Source: an uncultured bacterium (GTDB lineage: Bacteria > Cyanobacteriota > Vampirovibrionia > Gastranaerophilales > Gastranaerophilaceae). Taken from it: a stretch of 47,622 nucleotides of DNA. Within the stretch, counting starts at the first letter, position 1. The number at the start of each line of letters is the position of its first letter. The stretch lies in the NCBI GenBank assembly GCA_902783835.1, contig CACZSN010000023.1, forward strand, positions 1 to 47,622, written 5' to 3'. The translations under genes and the position numbers were made by a program. Shown here piece by piece: positions 15,607 to 23,061 of the stretch. The notes under the pieces are model-generated. The model had not been told where the DNA came from. It did not search any database and saw only the letters and a program-made list of their open reading frames with translations.

Positions 15607-16775
15607 GAAATCCTTTATCGAAAACCATTGTAACGATTAAACCTTCAGGAATCAGAAAATTTTTCGATCTTGTTAATGAAATGGAAGGGGTAATTTCTTT
15701 GGGCGTCGGCGAACCTGATTTCGATACGCCTTGGCACATAAGGGATGAAGGCATTTATGCTCTTGAAAAAGGAAGAACATTTTACACTTCAAATTCCGGT
15801 TTAACGGAATTGAGACAAGAAATTGCAAACTATATCAAACGCACTCAGGGTGTGGATTATGACCCCAAAAAAGAAATCATGGTTACGGTCGGCGGTTCAG
15901 AGGCAATCGATGTTGCTTTTCGTGCGATGCTTGACCCCGGCGATGAAGTTTTGATTCCCGAGCCGAGTTATGTTTCGTATGTTCCCTGTGCGGTACTTGC
16001 GGGCGGAAAACCTGTAATTATTGATTTAAAGGCTGAAAATGATTTCAGATTGACGGCAGAAGAAGTAATAGAAAAAATTACGGGCAAAACAAAAATTTTG
16101 GTATTGCCGTTCCCTAACAATCCGACGGGTTCTGTTATGGGAAGGGAAGAGCTTGAAAAAATTGCGAAGGTTGTTATTGAAAAAGACCTTTATGTTCTTT
16201 CCGATGAAATTTACGCTGAATTGACATATAACGGCAAACATGTCTCCATTACTTCGATAGAAGGAATGAAAGAACGTACTGTTTTAATTAACGGTTTTTC
16301 AAAAGCGTATGCTATGACGGGCTGGAGACTGGGCTATGCGTGTGCTCCCGAGGTGATTTTGAAACAGATGTTAAAAATTCACCAATATGCGATTATGTGT
16401 GCACCGACAACAAGCCAATATGCGGCTGTTGAAGCTCTTAAAAACGGTGATAAAGATGTAGAAGAAATGCGTCGTTCATACAATCACAGACGTCGTTTTT
16501 TGATGAACGCTTTTCGTGAAATGGGACTTGATTGTTTTGAGCCGTTTGGAGCTTTTTATGTCTTTCCTTGCATTAAAGAATTTGGTATGACAAGTGAAGA
16601 GTTTGCAACAAAATTTTTGATGGAAGAAAAAGTCGCAACTGTTCCCGGAACTGCCTTTGGTGCAAGCGGTGAAGGATTTTTGAGAATATCTTACGCTTAT
16701 TCTCTTGAAACATTAAAAATTGCAATGGGAAAATTGGCTAAATTCATAACAAAATTACGAAATGAAAAAGCCTAA
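15603..16775 (+). CDS. PLP-dependent aminotransferase, class I/II
   Basis: A 390-residue fold-type I aminotransferase. The PLP lysine is in NGFSKAYAMTGWRLGY (about residue 236). Other family marks are GVGEPDFDTPWHI, YTSNSGLTELR, the NNPTGSVM loop with the PLP-contacting Asn, and SDEIYAELTY with the Asp-x-x-Tyr pair; FLRISYAYS near the C-terminus carries the substrate-carboxylate Arg. Substrate probably an aromatic or broad-range amino acid, as in the PatA/AspC-like branch, but this is not resolved. Translationally coupled to lrp. Confidence 0.93.
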   Translation: MRNPLSKTIVTIKPSGIRKFFDLVNEMEGVISLGVGEPDFDTPWHIRDEGIYALEKGRTFYTSNSGLTELRQEIANYIKRTQGVDYDPKKEIMVTVGGSEAIDVAFRAMLDPGDEVLIPEPSYVSYVPCAVLAGGKPVIIDLKAENDFRLTAEEVIEKITGKTKILVLPFPNNPTGSVMGREELEKIAKVVIEKDLYVLSDEIYAELTYNGKHVSITSIEGMKERTVLINGFSKAYAMTGWRLGYACAPEVILKQMLKIHQYAIMCAPTTSQYAAVEALKNGDKDVEEMRRSYNHRRRFLMNAFREMGLDCFEPFGAFYVFPCIKEFGMTSEEFATKFLMEEKVATVPGTAFGASGEGFLRISYAYSLETLKIAMGKLAKFITKLRNEKA

Positions 16776-16785
16776 ATCCTTTATT

Positions 16786-16818
16786 AATGCGGGTTGAGAA
16801 TTCGACCCGCATTTTTTG
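16786..16818 (+). terminator. Terminator of the lrp-aminotransferase unit
   Basis: AATGCGGGT (16786-16794) pairs with ACCCGCATT (16805-16813), followed by TTTTTT. There is no T-run on the minus strand, so it serves the plus strand only. Confidence 0.9.
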
Positions 16819-16824
16819 TGCCTG

Positions 16825-18186
16825 TTAAATTTTTTGTGATGAAATTCCGACTTTCAATGGCAATTTGTTAATTTTTGCAAGACAAACCGCTTCTGTTGAA
16901 AGTTCTTCAAACGCAATCATTTTGTAACTTTCAAAGCATGAGGACAACAAAGTCGCAATTCCGCCTTCCGCTTCAAAATAAATTGAATGAGCATTTCTTA
17001 TGTAATTTTTTGCATCATCTGAACGGTCGCCTTTGCCAATGGTTGCAAGGATTTGAGGAAATTCAGGCAAAAACTTGTCCATTCTCTTAGCGGTCGTTGG
17101 TCCGATTGGTCCTACGATTTCCGACGGAGTTGCGGAACACGGTGCTGCATAAAAAATTATTTTGTTCTCTATGTCAAAAGGCAACGGCTTTTTAGCTTTT
17201 TTATATTCAAACATTTTTTTGTGAGCGGCATCTCGGGCAATCAAAATTTCACCCGAGAGCAAAATATTTTCACCCTCTTTTAAATTTCTAATGCCTTCAA
17301 TATCACCTGTTTGCACCTCTTTTGCCGTACTTTTTGAGGTTTCGATTTTTTCAAAATTTTCAACTATTTTTGAATATTTTATTTCATCATTTTCAAAAGT
17401 TGCACTTGCAACTCGAAGAGAGTGGCAATTAAATGCGATTGCAACGGGCAAACTTGCCATGTGGTGGTTCTTTGCGGTGATTTTTAAATCAGCAACAAGA
17501 AAATTGTCCTCTGCGTTTTTATTCACATTTGAGAGAATTTTTTCTGATAATTCGGGCATATCATTTTTTGTATTAAAAAATGCCTTTTCCGCAGTTGCCA
17601 TAACACTTTCGGCTCCTGTTCCGATTGCAATTGAAATAAAGCAAGGCGGGCATGCATTTTTTGCACGTTCTTTTATTATTTGTGAGACTTTTTCGGCAAA
17701 TTCGTCCTCTGTCGTTGAGGGAAGCATCATTTGCACCTCTGAAACATTGTCGCAACCTGCTCCTTTTAATAAAACTTTCACGGTTAATTTATCGCCAGAA
17801 ACGTACTCTACGTCTATTAAAGCAGGAGTATTCGTTTCGGTATTTTTCCCTGATAAAAATTCATTTTCAACGATTGATTTTCTGAAAAACTTTTCAACGT
17901 AACACTTTTTGACTCCTTCGTTGATTGCGTTTACAGGATTTGATGAAAAAGAAATTTCGTTTCCTACTTCCATAAAAACGTGAACCGTTCCTGTATCTTG
18001 GCAAAGCGGACGTTGAATTTTGTGGGCATTTTCTGCATTTTGCAGTATGTGTGCCAATTTTAAAGAGTTCGTTTCATTATATTTCGATAAGACTTTTTCA
18101 TACGGATATGGCGAAAGTTCTTGTCCTGCTTGCAAACACAGGTTGTAAACAACTTCCTTTAAAACTTCACAATCGATAATCTTCAT
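16825..18186 (-). CDS. Fumarate hydratase, class I, fused alpha and beta domains
   Basis: Interconverts fumarate and malate using a 4Fe-4S cluster; oxygen-sensitive. The 453-residue chain joins the alpha part (to about residue 275) and the beta part. Alpha motifs: PLCQDTGTVHVF with Cys62, GAGCDNVSEVQM, and CPPCFISIAIGTGAES. Beta motifs: the YAAPCSATPSEIVGPIGPTT block and GGIATLLSSC. The length equals the sum of the separate subunits found in other bacteria, so nothing obvious is missing. GAGCDN replaces the more usual GAGSEN. Tartrate dehydratase is a close relative and cannot be ruled out. Its promoter is at 18206-18233 and AAGGCGG lies ahead of the ATG. Confidence 0.9.
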   Translation of the reverse strand: MKIIDCEVLKEVVYNLCLQAGQELSPYPYEKVLSKYNETNSLKLAHILQNAENAHKIQRPLCQDTGTVHVFMEVGNEISFSSNPVNAINEGVKKCYVEKFFRKSIVENEFLSGKNTETNTPALIDVEYVSGDKLTVKVLLKGAGCDNVSEVQMMLPSTTEDEFAEKVSQIIKERAKNACPPCFISIAIGTGAESVMATAEKAFFNTKNDMPELSEKILSNVNKNAEDNFLVADLKITAKNHHMASLPVAIAFNCHSLRVASATFENDEIKYSKIVENFEKIETSKSTAKEVQTGDIEGIRNLKEGENILLSGEILIARDAAHKKMFEYKKAKKPLPFDIENKIIFYAAPCSATPSEIVGPIGPTTAKRMDKFLPEFPQILATIGKGDRSDDAKNYIRNAHSIYFEAEGGIATLLSSCFESYKMIAFEELSTEAVCLAKINKLPLKVGISSQKI

Positions 18187-18205
18187 AAATACCGCCTTTT
18201 TGCTT

Positions 18206-18233
18206 ATTATAGCCTAATAATTTTTAAATTCAA
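18206..18233 (-). promoter_or_regulatory. Fumarase promoter
   Basis: On the minus strand TTGAAT (18233-18228), 16-bp spacer, TATAAT (18211-18206), about 20 nt before the start codon. Confidence 0.6.
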
Positions 18234-18257
18234 AAAGATTATAATTCGGGCATGGTG

Positions 18258-18263
18258 TATAAT
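18258..18263 (+). promoter_or_regulatory. -10 box of rsmE, leaderless geometry
   Basis: TATAAT whose last base is 7 nt before the A of the rsmE ATG at 18270, so transcription would begin at or next to the start codon. No Shine-Dalgarno is present. A second TATAAT (18240-18245) lies just upstream. Confidence 0.45.
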
Positions 18264-18269
18264 CATGTC

Positions 18270-19013
18270 ATGCCACATTTTTTTATTAAAACCGAAAATA
18301 TTAAAAATAACGTCATTGAGGTTACGGACAGGGAACTGTTAAATCATCTCGTGAATGCTCGTCGTGTCCGGGTGGGCGAAAAGGTCTTGTTTATTGACGA
18401 AAATAAAATTCAATATGTGACAAAAATTTGTGATATTGAGAGAAAAGTTTTGAAGGCTGAAATTGTTGATAAATATCCTTCTTTTCGTGAATTGGCGATT
18501 GATTTGACGGTTGCAAGATGCGTTTTGAAACAAGATGCCGATTTTTCCGCAATTCAAAAAGCAACTGAACTTGGTGTGAAAACAATAATACCGCTGCTTT
18601 GCGATAATTGTGCGGTAAAAGAATCTGTCGTTCGGGCAAAATCTGATAAATTTCAAAAAATTGCGGATGAGTCCGTAAAACAATGTGAACGTGCGGATTT
18701 TCCAGTTGTTACAGAACCTGAAAATTTAGATGAATTTTTAAAAAATAAATCTAAAAATTATGATAAAATTTTAGTTTTTTCTGAACGTGCAAAAAATTTT
18801 GGGATAAAAAAATATTTTGCTCAAAATCCTTATCAAGAAGGAGATAAAATCCTTGCCGTTATTGGCTGTGAAGGCGGTTTTTCTGATAGGGAATTTAAAC
18901 TTTTTGAAGAGTTAAATCTTTCTGAAATTTCGCTCGGCAGATTAATAATGAGGGCTGATACGGCACTTACGGCGGCACTTTTCGGGATAATTCAAGAGGT
19001 CGGCGATGAATAA
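18270..19013 (+). CDS. rsmE: 16S rRNA m3U1498 methyltransferase
   Basis: Methylates N3 of U1498 in 16S rRNA near the decoding centre. The 247-residue protein starts MPHFFIKTE, typical for the family. An N-terminal PUA-like domain precedes a SPOUT knot domain whose AdoMet site is GCEGGFSDREF and LGRLIMRADTALTAAL at the C-terminus. I chose the ATG at 18270 over one 18 bases upstream because of family N-termini and because the -10 box would place transcription start there. The last 8 bases overlap the next gene. Confidence 0.92.
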   Translation: MPHFFIKTENIKNNVIEVTDRELLNHLVNARRVRVGEKVLFIDENKIQYVTKICDIERKVLKAEIVDKYPSFRELAIDLTVARCVLKQDADFSAIQKATELGVKTIIPLLCDNCAVKESVVRAKSDKFQKIADESVKQCERADFPVVTEPENLDEFLKNKSKNYDKILVFSERAKNFGIKKYFAQNPYQEGDKILAVIGCEGGFSDREFKLFEELNLSEISLGRLIMRADTALTAALFGIIQEVGDE

Positions 19014-20418
19014 CGCTCAAAAAATCAAAAGTTTTATTCAAAATGATGAGTTTATCAACCTCATAAAACCATATCTTAAAGGGGTGGATTGCTTTCTTGT
19101 CGGCGGATTTTTGAGAGATTTGGCGACGGGCGAAATTTCTCATGACAGAGATTTGATTGTGAAATCCGATGTGGCGGAAAAACTTGCGAAAACAATTGCA
19201 GACAATACAAATTCTCATTTTGTGCCTCTTGATGAGGAAAATAAAATTTACAGGGTCGTAATGCCCGACAAGACCAACTATTTCGACATTTCTGCGATGC
19301 TTGAGGATAATCTCGACAAGGACATTCATCGCCGTGATTTGACGATTAATTCGCTCGCTTATGACCTCAATAACGATGAAATTGTGGATAAAGTCGGTGC
19401 TATTAGTGATTTTGAGAATAAAATTTTAAGAACGGCAGATTTGAAAAATTTCATCGATGACCCGCTTAGAATGTTGCGAGTGTACCGATTTGCGGCAAAA
19501 TATAATTTTGATATCGACGAAAATATTGAAAATTTTATCAAAAATAATCTCAATTTAATTGAAAAACCGGCAAAAGAGCGTGTTAACACTGAAATTATGA
19601 AACTCTTTGAGGCTAAATTTTCTGATATTGCTCTTTTGAAAATGGATGCAGTCAGGTTGCTCGACAAGATTTTTCCCGTGATGAAAGAGGTTAAGACAAT
19701 ACCTCCAAATACACACCATCACTTAGATTTGCAACACCATTTGATAGAAACGGTCAGACAAATTCAAAGTCATTATGAAAATTTGTCCTATGAACGAAAA
19801 AAAATTCTTGATGATATGGAATTTGGTTGTTTTCCGAGAAGAGCTTTTTTGAAATTTGCAGGTTTTATGCACGACATCGGAAAGCCCGATACTTGGACTA
19901 TTGATGAGAAAACAGGGCGTCATCGTTTCATTATGCACGATGAAGTCGGTTCGCAAAAAATCGTGCCAATTATGCGAGATTTGAAATTTTCGAAAAAGCA
20001 AATTGCATACGTTCAAAAAATGATTAAGTACCATATTTACCCTTCATCCCTTGTGTGGCAAGAAGTTGCGGGGTCTAAGGCTCATTTGAAATTTTACAGA
20101 AAAATGTATCCGTATTTTGAAGATGTGATTATTCTTGCGATGTCGGACAGACTTTCCGCGATGGGTGAAGCGATTACAGCCGATATGATTGTTCAAAATC
20201 TTTCCAATCTTTCGATTTTGCTTGATGAATGTTTTGAATACGGTTCTTCTGTTGCAAGTCCTAAGCCGTTTTTGACAGGAAATGAGGTTATGGAAATTTC
20301 GGGTTTAAAACAGTCAAAAGCCTTGGGCAACATAGTCAAAGCATTGTACGCGGAACAACTTGAGGGTAATATCACTTCTCGGGACGAAGCGGTTGAATTT
20401 GTGAAGAAAAAGACATAA
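19006..20418 (+). CDS. CCA-adding enzyme/poly(A) polymerase-family nucleotidyltransferase with HD domain
   Basis: A class II tRNA nucleotidyltransferase-type protein of 470 residues. The palm motif FLVGGFLRDLATGEISHDRD has the LVGGxxRD element and a D-x-D-like metal site. The Arg-rich RRDLTINSLAYDL and DPLRMLRVYRFAAKYNFDID blocks are typical. The middle contains an HD phosphohydrolase domain (HHLDLQHHLIE, then GFMHDIGKPDTW at about residue 290). Which activity it has (CCA-adding, A-adding, CC-adding or poly(A)) is not decidable by eye. It overlaps rsmE by 8 bp, an RNA-modification pair. Confidence 0.88.
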   Translation: MNNAQKIKSFIQNDEFINLIKPYLKGVDCFLVGGFLRDLATGEISHDRDLIVKSDVAEKLAKTIADNTNSHFVPLDEENKIYRVVMPDKTNYFDISAMLEDNLDKDIHRRDLTINSLAYDLNNDEIVDKVGAISDFENKILRTADLKNFIDDPLRMLRVYRFAAKYNFDIDENIENFIKNNLNLIEKPAKERVNTEIMKLFEAKFSDIALLKMDAVRLLDKIFPVMKEVKTIPPNTHHHLDLQHHLIETVRQIQSHYENLSYERKKILDDMEFGCFPRRAFLKFAGFMHDIGKPDTWTIDEKTGRHRFIMHDEVGSQKIVPIMRDLKFSKKQIAYVQKMIKYHIYPSSLVWQEVAGSKAHLKFYRKMYPYFEDVIILAMSDRLSAMGEAITADMIVQNLSNLSILLDECFEYGSSVASPKPFLTGNEVMEISGLKQSKALGNIVKALYAEQLEGNITSRDEAVEFVKKKT

Positions 20419-20432
20419 ATCATCTTTAAAAT

Positions 20433-20461
20433 TTGTAAAAAATCAATTTTTTTTGCATAAT
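20433..20461 (+). promoter_or_regulatory. ssb promoter
   Basis: TTGTAA (20433-20438), 17-bp spacer, CATAAT (20456-20461); about 30 nt before the ssb ATG. Confidence 0.55.
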
Positions 20462-20491
20462 GAACACAGTAAAATTAAAAAGGATATAAAA

Positions 20492-20800
20492 ATGAATTCA
20501 GTTTTAGTTGTCGGTACAGTCGGCAGAGATGCGGAAATAAAATATTTTGAATCAGGTAAAAGCAAGACTTCATACTCTCTTGCTGTTAACAGATGGGACA
20601 GCAAAACTAAGGCTGAAGTTACCGATTGGTTTAACATTGACGATTGGGATAAGGCTGAATTGGCTTATCAACACGCTAAAAAGGGCACTTTAATGTGGGT
20701 TGACGGTCGTTTGACGGTAAACAAATATAACGGTAAAGAATATTATTCAATTGTTTCTTCAAAATTTAAAGTATTGAGAAGAAAATCGGAGAATATGTAA
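20492..20800 (+). CDS. ssb: Single-stranded DNA-binding protein, short form
   Basis: A 102-residue OB-fold protein beginning MNSVLVVGTVGRDAEIKYFESG, the style of cyanobacterial SSB. Conserved aromatic and strand positions follow (DWFNIDDWDKAE, GTLMWVDGRLTVNKYNGKE). It lacks the acidic C-terminal tail ending in a DDIPF-like peptide that recruits partner proteins in most SSBs. I chose the ATG at 20492, which has AAAAAGGA upstream. Its stop overlaps the next start by one base. Confidence 0.88.
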   Translation: MNSVLVVGTVGRDAEIKYFESGKSKTSYSLAVNRWDSKTKAEVTDWFNIDDWDKAELAYQHAKKGTLMWVDGRLTVNKYNGKEYYSIVSSKFKVLRRKSENM

Positions 20801-22107
20801 TGTTATTTTCCGACGGTGTTGCAATTATTGCAGACGATTTGACTGGTGCAAACGATACGGCTTTGCAATTTCACCTTAAGGGTTGCAACGTACAAGTTTT
20901 GACAAATTATAAAAATATCGAAAAAACACACGATGACACTCAAGTCTGGGCTGTTTCGACAGAGAGTCGAAATATTGAACCGGATGAAGCAAGAGAACGT
21001 GCAAAAGAAGCAACTACATCTCTTTTGAACAATTTGGGTGTTGAGCATTTGTATAAAAAAATCGATTCCACTATTCGCGGAAATATTGCGATGGAAATTA
21101 TGGGTGTAATCGAGGCAAGTGATTATGATGTTGCAATTGTAATGCCTGCGTTTCCGAACGAAGGAAGAATAACTGTCGGAGGTTATCATCTTTTGAAAGG
21201 TGTTCCGATTGAACGAACGGAATTTGCCCGTGACCCGAGAGCTCCGATTTATGAATCGCATATTCCGACTGTTTTGCGAAACGGACTTCCTGCTAATGAA
21301 CAAGATATTGTTGCTCTGATTGAACTCAATACTGTAAAACAAGGTGCAGGGCCGATTTTGGCGAAACTTAACGAGTTGATTTTGGCGGGCAAAAAACTTA
21401 TCGTTGCCGATGCACTTTCTTCCGTTGATATTGAGCAGGTTATGCTTGCTTTGAAAAAATGCAATACAAGAATTTTGCCTTGCGGTTCTGCCGGTGCTGC
21501 TCAGGCGATGTGCGATATCGTTTACCCTGAAACAAAATATGAACAAGAACCGTTAGAACTCCCGGCTTTACCGAAGTTGATTGTTTCGGGTTCGGCTTCT
21601 GAGCTTGCAGCAACTCAAATTAAACGACTTGCAAGCGATGAAGATGTTGATGATATCTACGTTATAGATATTACTCCCGAACAAATTTTGGGTTCTGAGT
21701 GTGACGATATTATCGAACGTGCGGTAAAAAATCTTACGCGTACAAATACCGTTGTCATTCATACTTCGGAACTTTTCAGCAATCCTGATGCGATGACTGT
21801 TATGCTTTTTGAAAAAGAAATTTCAAGAGAATCTTTTATTTCGATGATTTGCGATTATCTTGCTGAAATTACTCAGGTTATAACAAGTCAAAAAGACGTT
21901 ATATTAATCACTGTCGGTGGCGAAACTTCATACAAATGTTTGCATGCCCTTGGGGTAAATTGTCTGCAAATCGTTGATGCTGTTGCTCCTGCCATTCCGC
22001 TTTGCGAAGATATTAAAAATCGTTTAATAGTCACAAAATCAGGTAATTTGGGCAATTCAAAAACTCTTATTGATGTCTTGAATTATTTTGAAAAAGATAA
22101 TGATTAA
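20800..22107 (+). CDS. Four-carbon acid sugar kinase family protein (DUF1537)
   Basis: A 435-residue member of the family that includes D-threonate and D-erythronate kinases. The N-terminus has the signature VAIIADDLTGANDTALQF, followed by YKKIDSTIRGNIAMEI. The C-terminal nucleotide-binding part includes VSGSASELAATQ and a glycine-rich TVGGETSYKCLHALG. Family partners (PdxA2-like dehydrogenase, aldolase, GntR regulator) are absent from the neighbourhood. It is instead coupled to ssb by a TAATG overlap. The substrate is therefore open. Confidence 0.85.
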   Translation: MLFSDGVAIIADDLTGANDTALQFHLKGCNVQVLTNYKNIEKTHDDTQVWAVSTESRNIEPDEARERAKEATTSLLNNLGVEHLYKKIDSTIRGNIAMEIMGVIEASDYDVAIVMPAFPNEGRITVGGYHLLKGVPIERTEFARDPRAPIYESHIPTVLRNGLPANEQDIVALIELNTVKQGAGPILAKLNELILAGKKLIVADALSSVDIEQVMLALKKCNTRILPCGSAGAAQAMCDIVYPETKYEQEPLELPALPKLIVSGSASELAATQIKRLASDEDVDDIYVIDITPEQILGSECDDIIERAVKNLTRTNTVVIHTSELFSNPDAMTVMLFEKEISRESFISMICDYLAEITQVITSQKDVILITVGGETSYKCLHALGVNCLQIVDAVAPAIPLCEDIKNRLIVTKSGNLGNSKTLIDVLNYFEKDND

Positions 22108-22124
22108 TTTATCAAAAAGCAGGA

Positions 22125-22152
22125 TTGAACTTTTAAAAAAAAGTGATAGTAT
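22125..22152 (+). promoter_or_regulatory. Promoter of the superinfection-immunity-like gene
   Basis: TTGAAC (22125-22130), 16-bp spacer, TAGTAT (22147-22152), shortly before the GAGG ribosome-binding site. Confidence 0.4.
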
Positions 22153-22167
22153 TGTTTTGAGGTGAAT

Positions 22168-22377
22168 ATGTTTACATTCTTTTTGGCTTTTACTGTTACT
22201 TTTTGTTTGCTTTTGTCAATCGGCGGGTATTTTTTGCCGACTATAATCGCAATTATGCGTAAGAAAAAGAATGCTTTGGCAATTTTTCTTGTTAATTTGT
22301 TCTTCGGAATGACCTTTATCGGCTGGGTCGTAGCATTAATTTGGGCTCTTATGTATGAGGATAAAGATTATATTTAG
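22168..22377 (+). CDS. Superinfection-immunity-like small membrane protein
   Basis: A 69-residue protein with two hydrophobic segments. The core GGYFLPTIIAIMRKKKNALAI and LVNLFFGMTFIGWVVALIWA match the pattern of the superinfection immunity family, whose phage T4 member Imm blocks DNA injection by related phages. The bacterial members are common and mostly unstudied. I chose the ATG at 22168 (GAGG 5 nt upstream); a GTG two codons earlier is possible. No phage genes are adjacent. Confidence 0.75.
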   Translation: MFTFFLAFTVTFCLLLSIGGYFLPTIIAIMRKKKNALAIFLVNLFFGMTFIGWVVALIWALMYEDKDYI

Positions 22378-22388
22378 TCATCTTTTTG

Positions 22389-22416
22389 TTGACTATTTTT
22401 TAAAAAACATTATTCA
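22389..22416 (+). promoter_or_regulatory. Promoter of the FlhA-like gene, leaderless geometry
   Basis: TTGACT (22389-22394), 16-bp spacer, TATTCA (22411-22416); the -10 ends 7 nt before the ATG at 22423, and there is no Shine-Dalgarno. The -10 match is imperfect, so this is the weakest of the leaderless set. Confidence 0.4.
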
Positions 22417-22422
22417 AAAAAT

Positions 22423-23061
22423 ATGATTAAATGTTTGAAAAAATTGATTAACAAAAAAGAAGAAAAAAAGGTCGATGTCCTTGATAGAATTGACGAGATG
22501 TATAATTCTCTCACTACGGACGAAATTGTGATTTGTGTGGGGAATGACCTCATTCAATCAGGGCAAAAACTCAGCAAAAAAATTGCAAATCTCAGAGAAA
22601 ACCTTTTTGAGGCTTGCGGATTTATTTTGCCCGCCGTAAGAGTAGTGAACAAAACTTGTTTGCAGGAAAATGAATACCACTTCCAAATTCAGGGTAATAT
22701 TGCGTTTGTCGGCTTCTCTCTATTCAGCGAAGAAGATGCAATCGCAGAAATTTCGCAAAACTTTGAAATGACTTGTATTGAGCATATTTCGGAGATTTTT
22801 TCTAACCGCATGACCGAACGTTATGTCGAAAGCGTTCAACGTGAAAACTCTTATCTCGTCTGGAATTTGTCCAATATTCTTCCGATTTGGGATTTGAAAA
22901 CGATTTTGACCGACTTGATAAAAGAAGGAAAATCTATCAAAAATATCACCTATATTTTCGAAAAAATATGCGAAATTACGGGAAAACAGGGCGATTGCAA
23001 CTATACGACCGATCCTCATAAAATTTCTAAAAAATTGATTAAACATCTGTCGTTCAGGTAG
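22423..23061 (+). CDS. Orphan FlhA/SctV (FHIPEP) cytoplasmic domain-like protein
   Basis: A 212-residue soluble protein that follows the order of the FlhA C-terminal domain. IANLRENLFEACGFILPAVRVVN corresponds to FlhA's helix and strand around GFLPPVVHIRD. NEYHFQIQGN corresponds to its next strand. CIEHISEIFSNRMTERYVESV matches the VATHLxxLIxxxxxELFGRQE helix. NLSNILPIWDLKTILTDLIKEG and KNITYIFEKICEI match the conserved LVP...LQNLLxExVPIRDMRTILE block. DPHKISKKLIKHL matches the final DPHELT region. The eight-helix export-gate membrane half is missing and the segment between the second and third blocks is shortened. No other flagellar or type III gene is nearby. Confidence 0.7.
   Translation: MIKCLKKLINKKEEKKVDVLDRIDEMYNSLTTDEIVICVGNDLIQSGQKLSKKIANLRENLFEACGFILPAVRVVNKTCLQENEYHFQIQGNIAFVGFSLFSEEDAIAEISQNFEMTCIEHISEIFSNRMTERYVESVQRENSYLVWNLSNILPIWDLKTILTDLIKEGKSIKNITYIFEKICEITGKQGDCNYTTDPHKISKKLIKHLSFR

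Noticed and set aside
17291..17902. 203-codon frame opposite fumarase
   Set aside because: It lies entirely within the well-supported fumarase gene and has no ribosome-binding site or recognisable motif.
20803..21546. Long antisense open frame opposite the DUF1537 gene
   Set aside because: The sense frame has clear family motifs; the antisense product is Cys/Phe/Arg-rich without motifs, as expected of a shadow frame.
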